The position numbers were made by a program, and so were the translations under genes. Below are positions 34,457 through 42,581 of a stretch of DNA of 64,000 bases, piece after piece. The DNA comes from Roseiarcus sp963767245. Lineage in GTDB: Bacteria; Pseudomonadota; Alphaproteobacteria; Rhizobiales; Beijerinckiaceae. The DNA is taken from contig CAVYDG010000004.1 in assembly GCA_963767245.1 (NCBI GenBank), positions 62,001 through 126,000 of the forward strand, given 5' to 3'. Every line of letters starts with the position of its first letter. Position 1 is the first letter of the stretch. The notes beneath the pieces are model-generated. The model was not told where the DNA came from. It was given only the letters and a program-made list of their open reading frames with translations, and made no database searches.

Positions 34457-35100
34457 CGGCGACCACCATCTCTTCGATCGCCGCGCCCTCGATGGTCACC
34501 GGCTTCGCGACGAAGCGTGAGCCATCGGGCGATGGTGGTTGCGGCGGCGCATCCAGGCTGCGAAGCAGGGCGACGATGTCTTCGCGCGCGGCAGGATGGT
34601 TGCGGATGATGTTGAGCAAGCCCTGATGCAATTCGGCGAAGCCGGGTGTCGTTACCAGCGTCAGGTTGTTGTTTACAGTAATACCTGCCGCCTGGCGGAG
34701 CTCACCGCTAATAGAAGCGGTAGCTCTCAAGTTTTCGTTCAATAGTCGCAACAGCGGCTGCGCCATATCTGTCGCCAGCAGATACAGCTGTAAGAAAGAG
34801 CTCCATCAAACCAGATCTGATGACGCTGAAATATTCGACTACGGATTTAGATTGCTTGGCAGCAACGCTCACCATTTCGTCAATATCGCCTGCGCCCGGT
34901 AATTCCGCGGCTCTCCTAGCGGAGACGTGGGCGCGCATGTGCCTAAACAAACTGTCTCTACTGAAGCCGTATTGAGCAGCGATGGCGTCTAAGCTTGCTC
35001 CACCTAGACGCTGTATTTCAATCTGCTGCCTGAGTGGATTTTTGCACACGGCGCAGCCACTTGGGCGAACCGTTCGTTTGCTGCGGCCGTCGATTGTCAC
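34446..35100 (-). pseudogene. Terminase small subunit-like protein, one frameshift
   Basis: The first 130 residues (from the ATG at 35100) have a zinc-ribbon-like CAVCKNPLRQQIEIQRLGGA followed by a helix-turn-helix DAIAAQYGFSRDSLFRHMRAH, as in small terminases that bind the packaging site. The frame is lost near 34735 in AAAA: removing one A changes ATIERKLESY to ATIERNLRATASISGELRQA and reads through NNNLTLVTTPGFAELHQGLL to 34446. Alternatively two overlapping genes (34708-35100 and 34446-34766), but the long 59-bp overlap and the window-wide indel pattern favour one gene of ~217 residues. Confidence 0.65.
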
Positions 35101-35175
35101 GTTGAACCTCTCGGTTAAATTTGGCGGGCGCCCGGAGCTGCCCCTGCAGGAAGGGCGGGCCCCGGGTCGCTGCCT

Positions 35176-35334
35176 CTACTTGCGCGCATCGAAGTCGCTG
35201 AAGACCTCAAAATGCCGACCGCGCCGGCCCACGGCGGAGATAGGCACCGCATCCGACGCTGCAGCTTTTGAAGCCGGCTGCTTCCGGCTCTTTGACGAGG
35301 TGATGAGGTGGGACCCCGACAAAACTTGTGTCAC
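35176..35334 (-). CDS. Small basic protein in the phage-type operon
   Basis: 52 residues from the GTG at 35334, with GGGAGG four bases upstream. Rich in Ser, Lys and Arg (LITSSKSRKQPASKAAASDA) with C-terminus FEVFSDFDARK. It fills the 260-bp gap between two leftward genes. Support is the ribosome-binding site and position only. Confidence 0.4.
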   Translation of the reverse strand: MTQVLSGSHLITSSKSRKQPASKAAASDAVPISAVGRRGRHFEVFSDFDARK

Positions 35335-35360
35335 CCGCCTCCCGACGGAACCCAAGCGCC

Positions 35361-35654
35361 CTACGGCGCGAACATGTCGACCTCACCCATGAAGAGGCAC
35401 AGCCGCTTCATGAGCGACCTGAGCGACCGCAGCCGGTCGTCATCTGGCGGTGAGAGCCAGATGATTGTCGATAGGAGCTGGCGCGATTCAACCAACTGCA
35501 ACTTCAACTGCTCGAGCAAGCCCGCGAGGTCGGCTCCCATTGCGTGCCCGGCCGCCCTCGCCTCAGCCGACGGCGCGCCGATCGCAACCGGCGCCGGCAT
35601 GACCGCCTGGACGGCGGCCACTGGCGCGGAGGCTTTCGCGACGGAGCGGGCCAT
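35361..35654 (-). CDS. Small helical protein, phage-type operon
   Basis: 97 residues. Ala-rich N-terminus then an amphipathic helix (GADLAGLLEQLKLQLVESRQ) and a C-terminal helix (LRSLRSLMKRLCLFMGEVDM). Starts 2 bp after the stop of the upstream gene, so translationally coupled. No family recognised. Confidence 0.5.
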   Translation of the reverse strand: MARSVAKASAPVAAVQAVMPAPVAIGAPSAEARAAGHAMGADLAGLLEQLKLQLVESRQLLSTIIWLSPPDDDRLRSLRSLMKRLCLFMGEVDMFAP

Positions 35655-35656
35655 GA

Positions 35657-35899
35657 TCAGTCGACCAGGAGCCCGGCGCGATTCAAACCGAGCTTCAAAG
35701 ACAACTTATCGATTGTCGACATGCGACGATCCGAGGCGTCCGAGGCGGCCAACTTGCGATCGATGTCCGCTACGCTGATCGTCTTGCCGCCGAGGTTGAT
35801 GTCCGCCAACGTCATCAAGCGCCGGACGTTCGGGGGCAGGCTCGAGATCGCCGCCTCGATCTTGAGGGTGGCCGGGTCGGTTACTGCGTTGATGTGCAT
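35657..35899 (-). CDS. Small protein, phage-type operon
   Basis: 80 residues: LKIEAAISSLPPNVRRLMTL then ISVADIDRKLAASDASDRRM and STIDKLSLKLGLNRAGLL. Two predicted helices with a P-P break. Tightly packed with its neighbours on the minus strand. No family recognised. Confidence 0.5.
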   Translation of the reverse strand: MHINAVTDPATLKIEAAISSLPPNVRRLMTLADINLGGKTISVADIDRKLAASDASDRRMSTIDKLSLKLGLNRAGLLVD

Positions 35900-35929
35900 C
35901 TGCGTGGTTCCTGTGTGTGAGAGACGAAC

Positions 35930-36058
35930 TTAGTTGGTGAGGCCGACGAACTTGGCCGCGGCCTGTTCGGCGAAAAGTTCGGAGTCGGTCGTCTGGCGGT
36001 GCTTCGTGACGGCGACGAACTCGCGGTCGATAGCGGCGCGCTCAGGCGCGGTCAGCAT
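35930..36058 (-). CDS. Very small protein overlapping its upstream gene
   Basis: 42 residues from the ATG at 36058 (MLTAPERAAIDREFVAVTKH). It overlaps the last codons of the preceding gene by 17 bases in another frame, which suggests coupling, but no clear ribosome-binding site is present. Longer readings to 36217 are Arg/Pro-rich shadow of the upstream gene. Confidence 0.35.
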   Translation of the reverse strand: MLTAPERAAIDREFVAVTKHRQTTDSELFAEQAAAKFVGLTN

Positions 36059-36815
36059 GTCGTAGGCGGTCGAACTCGTCGGCGCTGGTATTGAGAGGTG
36101 GCAGCTCGGGGCACGGAGCCATCGGGGCGCGGGCGAGCTCTTCGGCATAAGCAGCCAGGATAGCCTCGATCCGGGCAACCTCGCGCGCCTCGGCAACGAT
36201 CGTCTGTTCGCTGCCATCGCCGCGTGCGAAATTCGGCATATTGAGCGCGATCCGGCCCGACGCTGGTCGATAGTCGTGCGTCGTCGGCGACAAGAAGCGC
36301 TCCAGCCCTTTGAGCCGGGGTAGGATTTCCTGCAGCTGCGCCAGAAGCTCGCCGTATTCGACCAGGAGCGGGTCCTGGATGGCCTCCCGCATCACCTCTT
36401 TGATGACGCCCGCTTGGGCGACCAGAAGGCGCTCCCTCTTGGACTCAAGACGCTGCAACTCTTCGGCCAATTCCTTGATCGCCGCCTCGCCGATCGCTTC
36501 CTGAATCGAAGAAACGTTCAATTTCTCGAAGGCCTTCAAGGTCCCGCGATCGCCAGTCTGGCCGAGCGCCCATGCGGCGCCCTGTTTCATCTTCGCCACC
36601 AGACCAGCAGCCTCAGATGCAATCCTGCCCGCCAGATCCCGCTTCGCGTCTGCGGCCGTGCCGAGAGCGCTGTCGAGCTTATCCCGGCCGACCAAGACCG
36701 CTTCGATCTCGACCTCGTTGGCGGCAAGTGCGCTATGGATCCGCAGCGCCGCCGAGCGAACCGATGGCTCGCCGCTCTCGCCGATAAGGTCGGAAAGGTG
36801 AAACACGTCGCCCAC
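36042..36815 (-). CDS. Coiled-coil protein, phage-type operon
   Basis: 257 residues from the GTG at 36815 (VGDVFHLSDLIGESGEPS); the ORF is open to 36872 but that extension overlaps the upstream gene. Mostly helical with long heptad-like stretches (AEELQRLESKRERLLVAQAG, LLAQLQEILPRLKGLERFL). It could be a scaffolding or structural phage protein; that is a guess from its shape and position. Confidence 0.5.
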   Translation of the reverse strand: MGDVFHLSDLIGESGEPSVRSAALRIHSALAANEVEIEAVLVGRDKLDSALGTAADAKRDLAGRIASEAAGLVAKMKQGAAWALGQTGDRGTLKAFEKLNVSSIQEAIGEAAIKELAEELQRLESKRERLLVAQAGVIKEVMREAIQDPLLVEYGELLAQLQEILPRLKGLERFLSPTTHDYRPASGRIALNMPNFARGDGSEQTIVAEAREVARIEAILAAYAEELARAPMAPCPELPPLNTSADEFDRLRHADRA

Positions 36816-36816
36816 G

Positions 36817-37041
36817 TCACCGGCTCCCGGGATCGGGGAGAACCGGCAAGGGCGACGGCGAGACCACCCCACCCGGGATCGGAATCAGCCGATCGCCGCC
36901 CGGCCGAGGGCCCCAGTAGGCGTCTACCGCGCCCGACGGTCCAACGGGAGCAACCTGGCCGCCGTTGCCCGGAGGAACGGGACCGATCCCCGGAGCAACC
37001 CGAGGCGGTAAACCCGGAAACCGGCCAAAATTGTCAGTCAT
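36817..37041 (-). CDS. Small Pro/Gly-rich protein, first gene of the phage-type operon
   Basis: 74 residues from the ATG at 37041 with GGAGGAAAG upstream. Composition is dominated by Pro and Gly (FPGLPPRVAPGIGPVPPGNG), probably unfolded. It is the first gene after the strong promoter at 37115-37144 and abuts the next gene. Confidence 0.5.
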   Translation of the reverse strand: MTDNFGRFPGLPPRVAPGIGPVPPGNGGQVAPVGPSGAVDAYWGPRPGGDRLIPIPGGVVSPSPLPVLPDPGSR

Positions 37042-37114
37042 TTCGCTTTCCTCCGAGGCCGCGAAACCAGTTGCGCCATGTGCAATCCGGCCGCGATGCA
37101 ATATCGATTGCGCT

Positions 37115-37144
37115 ATAATATGGCCTCTCCAGGCCTCATGTCAA
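37115..37144 (-). promoter_or_regulatory. Sigma-70-type promoter of the leftward phage-type operon
   Basis: On the minus strand TTGACA (37144-37139), an 18-base spacer, and TATTAT (37120-37115). The spacer contains the inverted repeat AGGCC-TGGAGA-GGCC-like (AGGCCT / GGCCT), a possible operator. It drives 37041 to 30613 and lies about 70 bp upstream of the first ATG. Confidence 0.7.
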
Positions 37145-37690
37145 CATACTATTTGTGTTGTTCTTTGTGTCTGGTTGTTCCTCGTTGTGCGTTTCTGTTG
37201 TTGGCCTCAGAGATTTTTCTCTAGGCAATCGTCAACCAAATGGTATCGCAACGTCATCGCGGTTCATCGCGCAATGCCTCCGCTCTTTGTTTTTTTTGTT
37301 CGGAAACCCCACCCCGTTTTTTTATCTAGTCTGAAGAGCGGGGAGCCGCCGGTCGAAAGAGCGAGGCCGTTGTTGATTCGGGGATTTGATAGGACCGAGA
37401 GCGGGCAGACGCAGACGTTCGCCAGGAACGATTGCCGCCACGGCCATCAGGGAGCGCCAGGACGCCCTTGGCAGCATGCGGGCGTGTGCATGACCGGCGT
37501 CGGCGTCGACCGGCGTCAGCAGCCTTCCCTGAAGCCGTGGACGGGGAAGCTTCAGGCAACTGTCCTTAAGCTTCAGGCGGAGCGCCTGAGAGGCGCGGTT
37601 GGGGCACAAGGCGCGCGGCCGATAGCGCGGACGATCGATCGCACCGATCGCAAGCGGAGGGTGGCCATGTCTCGTATGGGTACACCCCGG
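37145..37690. other. Intergenic region between divergent island operons
   Basis: About 550 bp. The left part (37145-37330) is T/G-rich on the plus strand (repeats of TGTTGTT and TTTGTG) and clearly less GC-rich than the chromosome. The right part is GC-rich with weak ORFs that I do not support. No RNA gene found. Confidence 0.4.
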
Positions 37691-37696
37691 AGAGAC

Positions 37697-37760
37697 GACG
37701 CCATGAGACAGAGATGGCGTCTTATATGGGTTGACATTGCAATTATGAGACGATATGCGG
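37697..37760 (+). promoter_or_regulatory. Promoter and inverted repeat upstream of the resolvase
   Basis: Perfect 8-bp inverted repeat GACGCCAT (37697-37704) / ATGGCGTC (37714-37721) lies just before TTGACA (37731-37736) with a 17-base spacer to TATGCG. The repeat could be an operator or a resolvase binding site (res subsite). The resolvase ATG is about 40 bases downstream. Confidence 0.5.
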
Positions 37761-37799
37761 GAAGGATCTAGAAGCAAACGAGACAATACGGAGCGAACG

Positions 37800-38342
37800 A
37801 TGACAACCGTCGGCTATGCCAGGGCCAGCACCACAGACCAGGACCTCGAGATCCAGCGCGCCGCCCTCAAAGCCGCCGGATGCGACGTCATCCGCAGCGA
37901 GAAGGTGAGCGGAACGTCGACCCAAGGCCGGACGGAGCTTCGGACCATCCTCGATTTCATCCACAAGGGTGACGTCCTGGTCGTCACGCGCATCGATCGC
38001 TTGGCACGCAGCATTGCCGACCTCGCCGCTATCGTCCGCGAACTTGAGGGCAAAGGCGCGGCGCTGAAGGCGACCGAACAGCCGATCGACACGTCGACCG
38101 CGGCCGGGCGCGCGTTCCTCCAGATGCTGGGCGTGTTCGCCGAGTTTGAAACCGCGATCCGCAAGGAACGCCAGCTCGAGGGCATCGCTGCCGCGAAGGC
38201 GCGCGGCGTCTATAAGGGCCGCCCCGCGACCATCAAACCATCCGCCATCGCAGCCCTCAAGGCCGAAGGACTGGGAGCAACCGAGATCGCCAAGCGGCTC
38301 AAGGTTGCCCGGGCGAGCGTCTACAGGGTGGCGGCGCGATAG
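37800..38342 (+). CDS. Serine recombinase (resolvase/invertase)
   Basis: 180 residues from the ATG at 37800. Catalytic Ser in VGYARASTTDQDLEIQ (Ser at residue ~9), Arg-rich active-site helix VVTRIDRLARSIADLAAI, and the C-terminal helix-turn-helix KAEGLGATEIAKRLKVARAS. Acts in the cytoplasm on DNA to resolve cointegrates or invert segments. No transposase of a Tn3 element is nearby; in this island it could resolve dimers or act in switching. Intact. Confidence 0.9.
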   Translation: MTTVGYARASTTDQDLEIQRAALKAAGCDVIRSEKVSGTSTQGRTELRTILDFIHKGDVLVVTRIDRLARSIADLAAIVRELEGKGAALKATEQPIDTSTAAGRAFLQMLGVFAEFETAIRKERQLEGIAAAKARGVYKGRPATIKPSAIAALKAEGLGATEIAKRLKVARASVYRVAAR

Positions 38343-38457
38343 CCGCGCCTCGTGCGCGCGCGGAATCGCCGGATCCGTGGCGTCGCGCGCTCGCGCCTGG
38401 CCGCACCTGAGCGTCGCGAGCGTGAGGCCAGGCGTCCGGGAACGCCGGATGGCAGGT

Positions 38458-38682
38458 CTATTTGTAATTTACGGAGTCGGCCTGGCACTTGTTCCATTCA
38501 GCCCTGCGCGCGTCGCCCTGCAAGTGTTTGGCGCCCACGAGCTCTCTGCATCTCGCGTTCTTCTGCCCGCGGTCATTTCCCCCGGCAAACGATGAATCCA
38601 TGCTCGCAACGACAATACCCACTCCCACGAGCGCAATGAGGCTCGCCCTTGACAATCCACTGAACAGTCCTCGCTTGATCAT
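38458..38682 (-). CDS. Small exported protein with two Cys
   Basis: 74 residues from the ATG at 38682, GAAGAGGAAA upstream. Signal peptide GLSRASLIALVGVGIVVASM then DSSFAGGNDRGQKNARCREL and a basic helix with a second Cys (EWNKCQADS). Function unknown; convergent with the resolvase. Confidence 0.5.
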   Translation of the reverse strand: MIKRGLFSGLSRASLIALVGVGIVVASMDSSFAGGNDRGQKNARCRELVGAKHLQGDARRAEWNKCQADSVNYK

Positions 38683-38884
38683 GATGGTTTCCTCTTCTGC
38701 GCGCTCGTTCAATTCCGCCAGATCGTGGCTGGCAGCACAATACTTTGTCCCTTCCGAACGATTTTGACAAGTCGGAGTTGTATGGTCGCGCGGACGAAGA
38801 TCGCCGACCTGGCCACGCCGCTCGCCTGAGACATCAGTCGCTCGACCATCGTCGCCCTTAGCGAGCGTCGCCAACCTTATCGCC

Positions 38885-39100
38885 CTAGGTGCGTGGTGAC
38901 CGGCCTGGCAGGTGGTGCGCGAACGCGGCCAGCGCGTTCGCCGGCGGGTGTGACGCACTCGAGACCGTTGGGGCGCCGGCCAGCGCCGTGGCCTGGCTTT
39001 CAATGCTTACGAAGGCGGCGCCGCCGCCTATGAGGGCCAGAAGGACTAGGGCGAAGATCTTGCGCAATTGAGAAGGGTCCTCATAGTGGGGCGGGGGCAC
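38885..39100 (-). CDS. Small single-pass membrane protein
   Basis: 71 residues. Short polar N-terminus, one helix (IFALVLLALIGGGAAFVSI), then an Ala/Ser/Pro-rich periplasmic tail. No family recognised; support is the good hydrophobic helix and strand agreement with neighbours. Confidence 0.4.
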   Translation of the reverse strand: MPPPHYEDPSQLRKIFALVLLALIGGGAAFVSIESQATALAGAPTVSSASHPPANALAAFAHHLPGRSPRT

Positions 39101-39445
39101 CGGCGGGCGACGGAAAGTGGTTCGCGCATGTCCTCCGTCGTCCGCCGGCTTCCGGGCTCCTCAGCCCGATGCCCACGTTTCTAGCGGAAAACCCTCGCGC
39201 GGGCTGTGAGGGGCATCACAGCGCGGATGCAATCATTGGTCTATGGTGGACTGGGAGTTTCCGTGAGACCCGTGGGTCCCACACACTGGCACTGCATTTG
39301 CATGGCCTGAGCCGTGCTACCTCCAGAAGCGCCCTTTGGGGGGCCGTGGCAGCTTTGCGCATAGGCAGCCTCGCCCCCCAAAATGGCAACCTGCCACTTG
39401 ACGAGGCGGTCGCGTATCGTGACGGGATGGTGAGCGTGTCCGTGG
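39101..39445. other. Non-coding stretch with inverted repeats
   Basis: About 345 bp. GTGAGACCC (39263-39271) and GGGTCCCAC (39274-39282) form a near-perfect palindrome. TTTGGGGGGC (39335-39344) and GCCCCCCAAA (39373-39382) form 10-bp arms with a 28-base loop. These look like structural or regulatory DNA of the element; ORFs here are not convincing. Confidence 0.45.
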
Positions 39446-39634
39446 TCACCGCTCGAGCCATGCGTTGCGCTCCTGCCGCACGGCGTCGGCCTTGTCGGCC
39501 TCGGGCCCGCCCTCATGCCGGCCGTACAGCTGGCGAAGGCGGCGGCTCCAAACATCATCTTTGCGGCGCTGGGCGGCCTCACGCCGCCGGCGGTAGTCGG
39601 CGGGCGAGCGATAGGTGCGGCAGGTCATGGTCAC
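39446..39634 (-). CDS. Small basic protein
   Basis: 62 residues (MTMTCRTYRSPADYRRRREA, Arg/Lys-rich). Its ATG overlaps the stop of the upstream gene (39631-39634), which argues for translation as a coupled pair. Function unknown. Confidence 0.45.
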   Translation of the reverse strand: MTMTCRTYRSPADYRRRREAAQRRKDDVWSRRLRQLYGRHEGGPEADKADAVRQERNAWLER

Positions 39635-39903
39635 GCCTCGATCACGATGACGCCGCCGCCGATCGCCTTCGAGACTTCGGCGAGTAGTGCGGTGCGGCCG
39701 CGGCGGTAGGCGACCATGTCATCCGAGGAGAAGGTGGCCGCCCTTGGCATGGCCGGCGACCACTGCGCCTTGAGGCCGCCGTCGGGCATGTAGGTGAGCT
39801 CGCAGGTGTAAACGCCGCAGCGAAATGTGTTGCTCAATTTGCCGGCCGTGGCCTTCTCGCCGGCCGGGTTGTCGTTTCGTCTCTTCGCCTCGCCCATGTT
39901 CAT
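39631..39903 (-). CDS. Small protein of unknown function
   Basis: 90 residues. N-terminus MNMGEAKRRNDNPA resembles the MGEAKRR-type start found in many small phage and plasmid proteins, followed by a beta-rich segment (FRCGVYTCELTYMPDGGLKA). First of a coupled pair on the minus strand. Confidence 0.5.
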   Translation of the reverse strand: MNMGEAKRRNDNPAGEKATAGKLSNTFRCGVYTCELTYMPDGGLKAQWSPAMPRAATFSSDDMVAYRRGRTALLAEVSKAIGGGVIVIEA

Positions 39904-39997
39904 TTCTCCATCAATAGGGTGGTTTTTTCACTTATCCGCAGGCTTAAGACATCTTCTGAAGTCCAGTAGCTGGCCGGATGGTTCCTCGGGGAGTAAA

Positions 39998-40158
39998 TTT
40001 TCCATCTTCCATCTTCCAACGACGGCCAACCCGGCGCGGTGTTTCCAACGCCCCTTCTCCCCCTTTTGGGGGGAGGGGTTGGAACACACCCGTTGGAACA
40101 GGGGCGTTGGAAGGCGTTGGAAGGCGTTGGAAGGGCGTCGGAAGGGGCGTTGGAAGGC
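39998..40158. repeat. Iteron-like direct repeats (GCGTTGGAAG)
   Basis: GCGTTGGAAG or a close variant occurs at about 40104, 40114, 40124, 40135 (GCGTCGGAAG) and 40147, three in exact 10-bp tandem, with further CGTTGGAAC at 40091 and inverted TTCCAAC copies at 40013 and 40043. The field lies directly after the stop of a RepA-like ATPase gene. Iterons beside a replication ATPase are typical of origins; function here is inferred. Confidence 0.65.
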
Positions 40159-40159
40159 A

Positions 40160-40959
40160 TCAGAAATCGATCCCGGAATGACACCGAACAAGCCGCTCGC
40201 GTCGCTTGGAGGGTGGCCCGAAGGGCTCGTTGCGGATCGCTTTGTCAGTGAGCAGCCGTTCCATGGCGTCGCGGAAGTCATCCTTTCGAACGCCCTTGGC
40301 GTCGGGGTGACGTTCGAAAATTGCTGGGGCATAGGTCTTGCCCGGGTTGACCGAAACGGCCCGCTCCTGCTCCGTGAACAGGTCCAGCAGCATCAGGAAG
40401 ACGCGCTCCGCCTTCTCGGCTGCGACGTTTGCCGCCTCCGTCCGTCCGACCGCGGCGACTTCCGCCTCAACCGGTTCGATGACGCAGGACGTAATCGGAT
40501 CGTCATGCCGATCGCGGCCGAGTTCGACGACCTTGAGCCGGGACAGAAATTTCAGGCCGGTCTCGCCGTCCTTCGAAAGCTCGAGCTCGGCGACGATGTT
40601 GTCGGACTGGTCGCGCTTGATGGCGACTTGAACGTCGAGCGCGCCCATCAGTGAGCTATGCCCGCGCGGCCGCTCGGCGTTGTGTCCGCAGTGGTGGACG
40701 ATGATGACGAGACAGCCGAAGGCGTCCCGTATCGCATCGGAGGCCCCCACGTAGGCGGCCATGTCCTCGTCGGAATTTTCGCTCCCTGCGAGGCTACGGT
40801 TGAGCGTGTCGATGCAGACCACGATAGGCTGCAGGCCGCCAAGCTGCGCCCGGATGGTGGCGATCAACTCCACGTGGTCGACAACCAGATTGAGGGACGC
40901 AGGCATGAGGTAGAAGGGTGGAGCGCTTTCCGCCGCCGACAGCTTCTCCTTGCGGAACG
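40160..40959 (-). pseudogene. RepA-like hexameric helicase/ATPase, N-terminus removed by IS21 insertion
   Basis: About 265 residues remain, open up to the IS21 end at 40960 (the first ATG of the remainder is at 40906). RecA-fold features are present: Walker B-like IVVCIDTLNRSLAGSENSDE, LVIIVHHCGHNAERPRGHSS and a Gln/Arg-rich sensor (SLMGALDVQVAIKRD). The Walker A half is missing, so it should be inactive. Proteins of this type unwind plasmid and phage origins. It lies next to the iteron-like repeats. Confidence 0.7.
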
Positions 40960-41081
40960 TGCAAAATCGCTTGCAATAACGACCCCCTGAGGGGCGGCCT
41001 TCGCGTCCAATAACGACCCCTCTGACGTTGTGTGTCAGCGTTCTTCCCTTTGGCCCGGATCGGCCGGGAAGGGCTGATGGG

Positions 41082-42581
41082 ATGGTCGGCGTGGATAAGA
41101 TTGGCGAGATACGACGCGCCTATTTCGAACAGGAGCGGCCGATCAAGGAGATCGTTCGGACGCTTTCAGTGTCCCGCGCGACGGTCCGCAAGATCATCCG
41201 TGGCCACCAAACGGAGTTCAAGTACGCTCGCGACGTTCAGCCGACGCCGAAGCTGGGCGTCTGGGTCGAGGCGCTGACTGAGATTCTGGAGTCGGAATCC
41301 AAGCTGGCAAAGCGGGAACGACGCTCGACGCAACGGCTGTTCGAGGAACTGCGTGGGCGCGGATATGACGGCGCCCACGACAGCGTGCATCGGTTCGTGA
41401 GGTCCTGGCGCGAGGAACGGGCCCGGGTTCCTGCGCATGCCTATGTGCCGATGAGCTTCGCGCCGGGGGAAGCCTATCAGTTCGATTGGAGCCACGAGAC
41501 GATCACGCTTCAGGGGCTGCCGCTGACGGTCAAGGCGGCGCACATGAAGCTGTCGCACAGCCGTATGCCGTTCGTTCGAGTTTATTTTCGTGAGACCCAA
41601 GAGCTGGTGTTCGACGCCCACGACAAGGCGTTCCAGTTCTATGGCGGGATCTGCCGGCGCGGCATCTACGACAACATGAAGACGGCGGTCGAGGCGATCT
41701 TCGTGGGCAAAGCGCGCCGGTATAATGGCCGCTTTCTCCAGATGTGCTCGCACCATCTGATCGAACCAGTGGCCTGCACGCCCGCGTCGGGCTGGGAGAA
41801 GGGTCAGGTCGAGAACCAGGTCGGCAACCTGCGGGACCAGATGTTCCGGCCCAAGCCTCGGGTGAAAAGCCTGACCGAGTTGAATGCATGGCTGGAAGAT
41901 CAGTGCATCGCCTACGCCAAACGAACCCGGCATCCCGAGTTCAAGGATCGAACGATCTGGGACGTGTTCGAGGAGGAACGGGCGAGCCTGATGCAGCTTC
42001 GCGGCCCGTTCGACGGGTTCGTCGAGAAGGCGGTCCGGGCCAGCACCACCTGCCTGATCATGGCCGACCACAATCGCTACAGCGTCGATGCGCGCGCCGC
42101 CGGCCGAATGGTTCTGGTGCGCTCTCATGCTGAGCGCGTTGTCGTGATGCTGGGCGATGAAGTCGTCGCCGATCATCCGCGTCAGTTCCAGCGCGACCGG
42201 ATCATTTACGATCCCTGGCATTACCTGCCGGTGCTGATGAAGAAGCCCGGCGCCTTGCGTAACGGCGCGCCGTTCAAGGACTGGGATCTGCCGGCCGCGC
42301 TGACCCAGGTGCGCGCCAAGCTGAAGCCGCACACCGACGGCGACCGCCAGTTCGTCAAGATATTGGGCGCGGTTCTCGATCATGGGCTCGGCGCGGTCGA
42401 GGCCGCCTGCGCCGAGGCGCTGGAGGCGGGCATCGCCAGCGGCGACGTGATCCTGACTGTGCTGGCGCGCCGGCGGCAGCCCGCGCCGCCTCCCAGCATC
42501 ACTACTCCCGACGCGCTTCGCCTAAAGATCGAACCCGCGGCCGATTGTGGCCGCTACGACCGCATAAGGAAAATCGCCTGA
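41082..42581 (+). CDS. istA: IS21 family transposase
   Basis: 499 residues from the ATG at 41082. N-terminal helix-turn-helix (YFEQERPIKEIVRTLSVSRA), then DDE core: Asp in GEAYQFDWSHE, Asp in YDNMKTAVEAIF and Glu in GWEKGQVENQVGNLRDQ. C-terminal DNA-binding beta domain (NRYSVDARAAGRMV). Its TGA overlaps the istB ATG. Appears intact. Confidence 0.93.
   Translation: MVGVDKIGEIRRAYFEQERPIKEIVRTLSVSRATVRKIIRGHQTEFKYARDVQPTPKLGVWVEALTEILESESKLAKRERRSTQRLFEELRGRGYDGAHDSVHRFVRSWREERARVPAHAYVPMSFAPGEAYQFDWSHETITLQGLPLTVKAAHMKLSHSRMPFVRVYFRETQELVFDAHDKAFQFYGGICRRGIYDNMKTAVEAIFVGKARRYNGRFLQMCSHHLIEPVACTPASGWEKGQVENQVGNLRDQMFRPKPRVKSLTELNAWLEDQCIAYAKRTRHPEFKDRTIWDVFEEERASLMQLRGPFDGFVEKAVRASTTCLIMADHNRYSVDARAAGRMVLVRSHAERVVVMLGDEVVADHPRQFQRDRIIYDPWHYLPVLMKKPGALRNGAPFKDWDLPAALTQVRAKLKPHTDGDRQFVKILGAVLDHGLGAVEAACAEALEAGIASGDVILTVLARRRQPAPPPSITTPDALRLKIEPAADCGRYDRIRKIA

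Noticed and set aside
34446..35100. Two separate overlapping genes instead of one terminase small subunit
   Set aside because: Would need a 59-bp overlap; removing one A of AAAA gives a continuous protein, in line with the other indels. Kept as an alternative in the feature text.
39900..40332. ORFs over the iteron-like repeats (Pro/Asn/Arg repeats)
   Set aside because: Their repeats (for example FQRPSNA) only translate the 10-bp DNA repeats; no start signal.
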